Shown here in pieces: positions 36,894 to 44,500 of a stretch of DNA of 64,000 bases; the first letter of the stretch is position 1, and every line of letters begins with the position of its first letter. The translations under genes were made by a program, and so were the position numbers. This DNA comes from Pseudoalteromonas shioyasakiensis (GTDB lineage: Bacteria > Pseudomonadota > Gammaproteobacteria > Enterobacterales > Alteromonadaceae). The notes under the pieces are model-generated. The model had not been told where the DNA came from. It did no database searches and worked only from the letters and a program-made list of their open reading frames with translations. The stretch covers positions 3,272,501 to 3,336,500 of the forward strand of contig CP058414.1 of NCBI GenBank assembly GCA_013391845.1. The letters are read 5' to 3'.

Positions 36894-37595
36894 TTACTCT
36901 GGTTTAAGTGATTCTTTACGGTGATTATAAAAACTAATTAAGTCATCAACCGTTGCTTGGCAATAATCACGAATACCAGATACAAGCATGTGCTTTTCAC
37001 CTGAGCCTACTTTCTTGCCGTTTTCTAAAAGGTTAAAGCGAAGCGTAATTTTTCCGCGCTTGCCAGTAAATTCAAAATCAGGTTCCGCAAATTGTAATTC
37101 AGGTGCGCTAATATCAAGGCGATCTAGGTTAATCAGCATTGACTCGTAAATCACCATAGGGCGCGCAGGGTTGATCATCACGTCTTGCTTACCCATTAAT
37201 GGGATAATGACATGCGGAAACGTAGTGCCAGAAAACTCAACATAATTTTTAATTAAGCTATTCGTTAATTCTGGACACTGGCTAACAGCACCTTCTCGTT
37301 TAACTTTTAGCATTACTTTTTCGCCATCGGTAATCGCAAACTCATCAGCACCCTCAGGGAAAGTTAGCTTTGAATTTTCATCAACCATACCAGCGAAAGT
37401 AAACTCCATTTTTTCACTTATGCCGTAACGGTTTAAAACCAGCGAAAAAAGTAAATCGCCCGGTACACAAAACTTTTTAGCGTCTTTATCGTGTAACGGA
37501 TTGAAATCATCAGCCACTAATTTGGCGAAACGACAGCCTTGCTCACGTGAGATAGAAACGTAATCAGCATGCTGCTGATAATAAGGACTTAACAT
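36894..37595 (-). CDS. DUF3581 family protein
   Basis: A 233-residue soluble protein of a gammaproteobacterial family without assigned function. The N-terminal stretch SREQGCRFAKLVADDFNPLHD is followed by a PGDLLFSLVL helix. This resembles the dehydratase motif of MaoC-type hotdog proteins, in which a DxNPxH element is catalytic. The second half (about 110-225) has beta strands consistent with a second hotdog unit. A hotdog thioesterase or dehydratase role is an inference. Monocistronic with a downstream terminator. Confidence 0.82.
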   Translation of the reverse strand: MLSPYYQQHADYVSISREQGCRFAKLVADDFNPLHDKDAKKFCVPGDLLFSLVLNRYGISEKMEFTFAGMVDENSKLTFPEGADEFAITDGEKVMLKVKREGAVSQCPELTNSLIKNYVEFSGTTFPHVIIPLMGKQDVMINPARPMVIYESMLINLDRLDISAPELQFAEPDFEFTGKRGKITLRFNLLENGKKVGSGEKHMLVSGIRDYCQATVDDLISFYNHRKESLKPE

Positions 37596-38133
37596 AATTG
37601 TTCACTGCTTAAACTACTTATAACCTGACTATACTACCAGAAAAATAGAAAATAGAGGTCGAATCTGTTAATTATAAATCACGAACTTAGGAGATGTTTA
37701 ATGACATTAGCTAAAATATTGGTTTCGATAGGCTAAATCTAAATTGTATCAATTTGTACGAAAGGATTAACAAATAAAGCAGATTAGTAAACACTTAGAC
37801 TCAGCTAAACATAATGAAAAACTATTAGCTAAAACTAAATATAAATTCAGTTTTCTTTTTAAAACAACAAACTAACTTTTTAAACATTAAGAAATATGCC
37901 AACAAGCTGAAAATACAGGCTTTGCATAGCACCTATTTGTAGCTACAACGATAAGTAAGGTATGATAGAACCGCTTTTTTATCGTGTAATCGCCGCTCAT
38001 AGGCTGCATAAATAACAATTATAATAAGCGGCAAAAAAATGAGTACTCAAAGTGAGTTGAGCAGGTTACATCAATTTTCGATGGTTATTGTTACTTTGAA
38101 GAAAAGACTATTAAAAAACAGAGACTTGGTTAG
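37596..38133. other. AT-rich intergenic region upstream of the DUF3019 operon
   Basis: A 538-bp gap. It holds a good ribosome-binding site followed by an 11-codon frame (ATG at 37701, MTLAKILVSIG). A possible promoter TTGTAG-N18-TATGAT lies at 37937-37966. A 6-bp inverted repeat GCCGCT/AGCGGC flanks bases 37992-38032. The 32-codon frame described next is also here. Otherwise it is featureless and very AT-rich. Confidence 0.5.
37937..37966 (+). promoter_or_regulatory. Candidate promoter of the DUF3019 operon
   Basis: TTGTAG (37937-37942), 18-bp spacer, TATGAT (37961-37966). Each hexamer departs from consensus in one to three places. It is about 170 bp before the DUF3019 start and 73 bp before the small upstream frame. 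Confidence 0.35.
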
Positions 38134-38137
38134 ATGA
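38039..38137 (+). CDS. Possible 32-residue leader peptide overlapping the DUF3019 gene
   Basis: An ATG-initiated frame encoding MSTQSELSRLHQFSMVIVTL and a basic tail KKRLLKNRDLVR. Its stop TGA overlaps the next start in the arrangement ATGA at 38134-38137, the usual sign of translational coupling. There is no clear ribosome-binding site before its own ATG and no known homologue comes to mind. It could equally be chance. Confidence 0.25.
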   Translation: MSTQSELSRLHQFSMVIVTLKKRLLKNRDLVR

Positions 38138-38535
38138 TATACCGATTAAGTTGGCTATTGCTGTTTTTTTGTCTTTGTTTTTCGTCGCTTTGCTTAAGTG
38201 ATGACAATCCTGAGCAACCTTTTTTTAAAGTCTCTCCCACCGTGTGTGTGACAGATACGAAACAAAAGGTCTGTGAATTTAATATACAAATTCATTTTCG
38301 AATTGCTCCCTTTAAAGAGCTTTGTTTAGAAATAACTCAGCGTCCACAGTATACGCAGTGTTATAAACAAGGAGGTTTAATTAGCGAAAAGTTTAAGATT
38401 AAAACTGAGCACCCACTTACTGTGAAATTAATAAATCCATTGAGTAATCAGGTTGTTAAACAACAACTACTCTCAATAGCAAGCTATGAAGCTAAAGATT
38501 ACCGAATAAAGCGGCGCTTTGGCTGGAGTTTATAA
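38134..38535 (+). CDS. DUF3019 family exported protein
   Basis: A 133-residue protein with a signal peptide (residues 1-22, WLLLFFCLCFSSLCLS). The mature part has a conserved cysteine pattern (SPTVCVTDTKQKVCEF, then LCLEITQ and QCYKQGG), suggesting two disulfides in the periplasm. It fits DUF3019, a family regularly found beside an OmpR-type regulator, a sensor kinase and a MipA-type outer-membrane protein. It shares one base with the response-regulator start (TAATG), so the genes are coupled. A periplasmic accessory to the sensor is a reasonable inference. Confidence 0.8.
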   Translation: MIYRLSWLLLFFCLCFSSLCLSDDNPEQPFFKVSPTVCVTDTKQKVCEFNIQIHFRIAPFKELCLEITQRPQYTQCYKQGGLISEKFKIKTEHPLTVKLINPLSNQVVKQQLLSIASYEAKDYRIKRRFGWSL

Positions 38536-39224
38536 TGCAGCATATTTTTATAATTGAAGATGATGTGAAATTAGCAAGCTTAATTCAAACATTTTTGTTA
38601 AAGCATGGCTATACAATTGATGTGTTTAATACTACAGAGGCTTACCTTAGCAGTGAAATCACCTTCATGCCTTCACTGATTATTTGTGATGTTATGCTAC
38701 CGGATGGCAATGGCTTTGAGTTAATTTCCCAGTTGAAAGAAAAATACAGTTGCCCTGTCATTTTTTTAACAGCGCTGGACTCAGTACAATCACAAATTAA
38801 AGGTTTGAACTTAGGCGCCTATGACTACCTTGTAAAACCCATTAAGCCTGAACTGTTATTAGCTAAGGTTAAAACAATTATCGCCCATACTGTTGGCCAA
38901 GATAACTTTTCACATCAAAGTGATATTTTGCGTATCGACACTAAAAAACGTGATATCTACTTTCATAATACCGCATTGAACCTCAATGAAAGTGAGTTTG
39001 AGATCATTGCCTATCTAGCTAAAAGCACACCCCAACCGGTTTCTCGAGAAGTATTATTTAAGCATGTTATTGGTCGTGAGTATGATGGACTTGACCGAGC
39101 TATTGATTTAAAAATTAGCCGTTTACGTAAAAAGCTTAAAGAAACCATTAGCAAACATAAGGAGTCGTTGGATATTAAGTCTGTTCGGGGTAAAGGATAC
39201 AGCCTGGATATTTCAAAAATATGA
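38535..39224 (+). CDS. OmpR-family response regulator
   Basis: A 229-residue two-component regulator. The receiver domain has the acidic pocket EDD near residue 8, phospho-acceptor D52 (IICDVMLPDG), Thr in FLTALD and Lys in LVKPI. The C-terminal winged helix (ALNLNESEFEIIAYLA, then SVRGKGYSL) binds DNA. The start overlaps the DUF3019 stop, and its end overlaps the kinase start by 4 bp. The likely target is its own operon or the convergent mipA-like gene. Confidence 0.93.
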   Translation: MQHIFIIEDDVKLASLIQTFLLKHGYTIDVFNTTEAYLSSEITFMPSLIICDVMLPDGNGFELISQLKEKYSCPVIFLTALDSVQSQIKGLNLGAYDYLVKPIKPELLLAKVKTIIAHTVGQDNFSHQSDILRIDTKKRDIYFHNTALNLNESEFEIIAYLAKSTPQPVSREVLFKHVIGREYDGLDRAIDLKISRLRKKLKETISKHKESLDIKSVRGKGYSLDISKI

Positions 39225-40411
39225 AACAGCAATTTTTTAAGCTGTATTTAATTATCACTGTCAGCTTAATTGCCTTAGTTTTGGCTTTTGGTCAGCTTTA
39301 TAATCAATTTTTCTCTGAGCAGATACCGAGTGTGCAAATCAGCGTCGCAGAACTTGCGCAAATCGCAGAGCAAAAAGCATCTAGGATCAGTACCTTTAAC
39401 CAAAACGAACTTGTGTTACCCGATTCATTGCAAGCTAGTTTCAATAAAGATGGCATTATCAGCGTCACCGAGAATAATCAGCAGTATATATACCTGAAAG
39501 GAAGTTTCGGCAGCATTCAAAAAATAGGCCCTATTTCCTTGATTTCACAAGCAAAGACTGACTGGTTTGCATTTTTTGCCTTTTACTTTTTACTTGGTGC
39601 CATGATCTTGTTGTTCATTCGCCCTGTATTTCGTGATTTGAGTTTATTACAACGCGCAGCCTACCACTTTAGCAAAAAGCCACAGCGGATAGAGCTAGAT
39701 ATAAAACCTAATTCATCTATCGCGCCATTGGCTAGCACGTTTACCCATATGTCTGAGCGCATTAATAAATTTGTGCAATTACATAACGATTTATCACGCA
39801 TTATTTCTCATGAAATTCGTACGCCTCTTACCCGTATGCGATTTGCTTTATCGATTGCTGAGCTAGAATCACAAGAAAGTAGGCAAATAGAACGCGATAT
39901 CGATGAAATTGAATTACGTTTAGAGCAATACTTATCGTTTGCTCGCTTAGAGCACCAGCAAAGCGTGTTTAATCAGGAGAAAGTTAACTTAACTAAACTT
40001 ATCAATACGGAAGTAGCTAAATTCGATTTATACAGAGAACTCGAATTCATTTCAGCGCTTGAAGTAGATACTGCCTATTGTGAAGCAAGCTTTATGGCTA
40101 TTGCAGTGCAAAATTTACTGATCAATGCCACTAAATACGCAAAAAACACTATCCATATAAGCAGTAAAGAACAAGCGGGCTATTACCTTATAAGTATTGC
40201 AGATGATGGACCTGGCTTACCAATTAATGCAGATGCGCTGATTGAGCCTTTTAAACAAGGTGAAGGAGATAAGTTGGCTAGTGGTTATGGATTAGGGCTT
40301 TATATAGTTCATCGTATTGCCAGTTGGCATGGCGGTAAAATAAGCTTAGCCAATTGCCCACAAACGGGCGGTGCACAAATCACAATACACTGGCCTAAAA
40401 GTGGTAGGTAA
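39221..40411 (+). CDS. Sensor histidine kinase, RstB-like architecture
   Basis: A 396-residue membrane kinase. TM1 is at about 8-27, a short periplasmic loop of about 85 residues follows, and TM2 is at about 113-132. HAMP follows, then the HisKA domain with phospho-acceptor H197 (IISHEIRTPLTR) and an ATPase domain (ADDGPGLPI, SGYGLGLYIV). The small periplasmic loop and gene order recall RstAB-type systems. Partner of the regulator immediately upstream. The last 17 bp overlap the convergent MipA gene. Confidence 0.92.
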   Translation: MKQQFFKLYLIITVSLIALVLAFGQLYNQFFSEQIPSVQISVAELAQIAEQKASRISTFNQNELVLPDSLQASFNKDGIISVTENNQQYIYLKGSFGSIQKIGPISLISQAKTDWFAFFAFYFLLGAMILLFIRPVFRDLSLLQRAAYHFSKKPQRIELDIKPNSSIAPLASTFTHMSERINKFVQLHNDLSRIISHEIRTPLTRMRFALSIAELESQESRQIERDIDEIELRLEQYLSFARLEHQQSVFNQEKVNLTKLINTEVAKFDLYRELEFISALEVDTAYCEASFMAIAVQNLLINATKYAKNTIHISSKEQAGYYLISIADDGPGLPINADALIEPFKQGEGDKLASGYGLGLYIVHRIASWHGGKISLANCPQTGGAQITIHWPKSGR

Positions 40412-41237
40412 TACCTGTAAAGCCTGAGAAGTATCCGTTTTTATTGATCATGTTTGAATTGGCTAAGTTGCTGTCTAGCCATGTATGTTTGAGTTTGAAA
40501 TCAAGACTGAAACTATCGCTGATCGGATATTCATAGCTCACTTTCAAATAGTAGTTGGTGGCACTTTCTAAATTGTAGCTTAGTAAGCGGGTTTTACTTT
40601 CAGTTGGGTAAACTGTGTAATAATAGTCAATCAACTCTTCATTTTTGTAATTAATGCCCGCCTCAATACCAGCAGTACCAGAAAACAGCTCAAATATTTG
40701 GTAGCCGTTAAACAAGATTTCATAACCATTATGAACATTGGTCACATCGTTCACATAAGCTGCACTTAACCAGATGTCATCATAAACGTTTACAGCAGAC
40801 GATAGCCCAGCCATATAAGAAAGGTCACGCTCTATGGGCGTTAGCTCAATGGGTGAAGCTGTTGGTAAAGTTGGTCTTCCTGAACTCGATCTTACAACAT
40901 CTACCGCATAAAGTTTATCTACTCCATCAAGCTCAAAGAAAAAGCCATCGTCATTAAAGCGACCAAGTAAATCGACATAAAACTTTTCTGTTTCATATAA
41001 ACTGTAGCCAACAGAAAAGTCATCGAAATACCAATTATCACTGTAATAAGCAAAGCTTGGCAGAATTGGCGAAGTGACGTCATCAGCATCAAGTACTGGG
41101 TTTTCAATACCCCCATAGCCAACTGTGATGCTGGCATGTATTGTCGACTTTTTAATTAATTGCGGCTGTATACCTTCAACCTGCGCAAATGCAGTTGATG
41201 CAGATAAACAACACACTAAGCCAAACAATTTCTTCAT
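40395..41237 (-). CDS. MipA/OmpV-family outer-membrane protein
   Basis: A 280-residue protein with a signal peptide (MKKLFGLVCCLSASTAFA). Alternating amphipathic beta strands end in the aromatic C-terminus GITYHF, typical of outer-membrane beta-barrels. The N-terminal VGYGGIENPV, followed later by PSFAYYSDNWYFDDFSVG, fits the MipA/OmpV family (scaffold or porin-like proteins). Convergent with the DUF3019-RR-HK operon, so it is a probable regulatory target. An inverted repeat TGTCATAA-N9-TTATGACA lies 20-44 bp upstream of its start. Confidence 0.88.
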   Translation of the reverse strand: MKKLFGLVCCLSASTAFAQVEGIQPQLIKKSTIHASITVGYGGIENPVLDADDVTSPILPSFAYYSDNWYFDDFSVGYSLYETEKFYVDLLGRFNDDGFFFELDGVDKLYAVDVVRSSSGRPTLPTASPIELTPIERDLSYMAGLSSAVNVYDDIWLSAAYVNDVTNVHNGYEILFNGYQIFELFSGTAGIEAGINYKNEELIDYYYTVYPTESKTRLLSYNLESATNYYLKVSYEYPISDSFSLDFKLKHTWLDSNLANSNMINKNGYFSGFTGITYHF

Positions 41238-41569
41238 TAACCCAATTCACCTTTATGTCATAACAAATAATTATTATGACAACTTAATACTACTAAAAAC
41301 TTTTTAGTCTTTACCCAATCGGGAAAGATCATATCGTTTGCACGCATCTTTGTATAATTTTTTTACCATACAAAGTGCACAAGGCATCCCTTTTATACCT
41401 TATCTTTAAATTAACACACTGAAAAAAATATAAAACTGCCTGTACATTTTGCTACATAGGTTTTCAATTTTAGATATTCTTTTTGGTTATTAATAAATGC
41501 CCATTAGGTTTTACTAGACGCAAAAAAGGGCCCTAGGGCCCTTTGTCACATAACATACTTAGGGATTTA
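41238..41569. promoter_or_regulatory. Region upstream of mipA with an inverted repeat; terminator at the far end
   Basis: A 332-bp gap holding the mipA promoter side and the S8 protease terminator. TGTCATAA (41257-41264) and TTATGACA (41274-41281) form an inverted repeat with a 9-bp spacer, close to the mipA start. This is a candidate binding site for the OmpR-type regulator. The rest is AT-rich without visible genes. Confidence 0.5.
41525..41544 (-). terminator. Intrinsic terminator of the S8 protease gene
   Basis: A perfect 20-bp palindrome AAAGGGCCCT/AGGGCCCTTT. On the reverse strand it runs into TTTTTT, 25 bp after the protease stop. Confidence 0.85.
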
Positions 41570-44500
41570 TTAGTTTCGTTTTACACGGCGACGAACACCT
41601 GCAAAACCTGCTAATAACATAGTTAACCAAGCAAGTGAGCCACTTGATGATTTCGCTTTTTCTTCAGGAACCACAGTTGTTTCTTGTGCGGTTACCGTCA
41701 CAGTTACACCAAGCTCCATCGCTTCAATACCATCACTTACCGTTACAGTAAACTGATGCTCACCAGCCGTTAAACCTGATACTTCAGTGATTGCTGATGC
41801 TGGGCTTGCTATTGCACCTGGGCCTACCCATGAGAAAGTTAACTCATCGTTGTCTAAATCATGTGATGCAGATGCATCTAAAGTAATAACGCTGCCCTCA
41901 GTAACTTGCTGAGCACTTGCTTCAACAACTACAACTGGTGCGTCATTAACAGCTTCAACCGTTAACATGAAGGTTGTACTTGCAGCATCTGATGGATATT
42001 CGATATCAGACACCATTACAGTTACTTCTGTTTCACCAGAGAAGTTCTCGTTTGGTGTAATCGTTACTGTATCGCCATCAACTTCATAGGTAACATCATC
42101 AGAAATTACTGAGATTTCATTCTTCGAGTTCTTCTCATCAATGTGATGAACTTCAAAGCTAATTGGTGTTTCCTCAGTAGTTACCATGTCATCAAGTGCA
42201 ACAACAGTGATATTACCCGGAATTGCCAGTGTCGCTGTTGAAATCATGTCATTAAGACCTGAGATAGCAGCTTTCGCACCAACTTCAAGTGTTTGACCTG
42301 CTGCCGAAGGCATAACTTCAGCCCATGCAGTCACTTCAAACTGTGATGATTCTGGACCTATGTAATCCATACAAACAACATAATCATCGCTAATTACTTC
42401 ATCTAGGTTGTTATAAGCAATTTGGATACCACGGTAATTTTCAAGTGGACCATACTCATACTGCGCACCACGGAAACCTTGTAAGCCGATACTACCTGCA
42501 GGACGAGTGCTGCCAAAATCTAAATTATCGTATGCGTAGTAAATTTCATGTTCACCTTTACCAAAACGAGTATTAGCATTGAATAACACTTGGAAGTCAA
42601 ATGAGTTATCACGTTTTGTATAAGTGTATTTACCCGTAGAGCGATCATAAACAGGGTTGTCGTAGTCTGATGCGTTATCCCACTCAACGATACCCCAACC
42701 TGTTGTTGTGCTTGCAAGTGAAATACCTTCGTCAGACGATAAGCCAACCGACATTACAGAGCGTAATAAACCGTGGTCACTAAATTCCCAACCACGCCAT
42801 AATGGACCCATGTTCTCATATGGGAATGAGTTATAAGGGAACGGATTATGCACAGGGTAGAAGTAACGGCTGCCATTGGTGTTTACTGTACCCATACCAC
42901 GAATTTGAATTATCGAGTTTTGGATATTAGTATTTTCAGCATTATTATAAAGGCTGAATGTGTCGTATGCGCCATTATAAAAACTAGCAATTGGGAGTGA
43001 ATAACCCATGCGAGAGTTGTACAGGTTATCCTCATCAAAACCAGATAGCATAGGCATAATACCGAACTCTGCCAAGTCAACATAGCCACCTGGGTTTGAG
43101 TTACCAAAATCAGGCGTACGGCACATTTCATCAGTGATGTTATCGGTTACGATATAGTCAGGCTCAAAATCGCGAGTATCCGCTTGTGTGCCAGTTACAA
43201 TTACTTTGCCGTCAGCAATTTCAACATTGATTTCAGATGCTGTTGAAACCATTACGTTTTCTGCTTTGATATCAAGACCTGCAGGGATATCAAGTTCCAA
43301 TGAGAACTCACGGTCTACACCTGAGTTATTCGCTAACACTTCAAACGTGTAAGGTACCATATCGCCTACTTTTGCACCTGTATATGGCGCATCAAGATGA
43401 GCAACGTCATTACCACGATTAAGTTTAAATGGAATAGAACCTAGGTTGCCATGGTTTACTGCCGACGTGCCTACATCAAGAAGTGAGTAGTACACACTGT
43501 CAGCATCAAGGTCCATATCCCAGTCAACAGTCATTTCAACAGTATTTTGGCCATCACTTCCTGGAAGGCTGGCAGTCATACCTGAAGCAACTTGGTCTGA
43601 GACAACCGCTGTTGCAAGTTCAAAGGTTTCTTCAACTGCACCCACTGACGCTTTATTCGGACTATAAGCAACAACCCAATACTCGCCTTCTTCTGGGTTA
43701 TTAATATTACAGAAGTTTTTATAAATCTTGTGGTTAGATGCACACAAAATTTCATCTTGTGGCTGAACAATCCCATCACCATTGTAGTCTTTACCTACAT
43801 AAATAATAGGGTTTAATACATTCAAGGTGCCTTCTAGTTCAGATTCAACAGCAACAGTTTCTGCAATAAAACGTTTTGAGTTAGCTGGTACTGTCACAAA
43901 CTTAGTAAATGTTGCTTCATCTAAAATATCAGCTGTATCCACATCACCTGTGCGGTTCATCGTCCAAGGGAAGGTACGTTCATCATCTTTTGGTAAAGTC
44001 ACCGTTGTGATATCTGCTTTTACTGGCTGATATGCACGTGCTACTGGCGCTTCTACATTTGGCAATACAATGCCCTTAGCAACATATGTTCCCTCATTAG
44101 AGTGAGCTGTCGTCTCTAATGATGATGGTAAGATACCACGGTCATATTTGAACGCCACAGGCCAATGCGCATCTGGGATATCCGCTTCTTCGGCTTGGAA
44201 AACAAGGTTTGTATGAAGCTCAACTTCAGAGTTACTGAACCAATCTTGGGTATCCATGATTGATGCTTTAACAATGATTGTTTGTGTTTCACCTTTTTTC
44301 AGCGTGAAGGTTTTCGGGAAGATATCAATGTTCACACCGTTTTGAGCTGATTGTGAATTAACATCAAACGCCCAGTTTTCAACATCTTCATGACTTACAG
44401 TCCACGTGCCATCTTCAGTTGCCTTAATGGTACGAACCCACTGACACTCTGGCGCACATGAGAAGTTAACAAGGTTTGGTAAGTTTAATTTATGCGGCGT

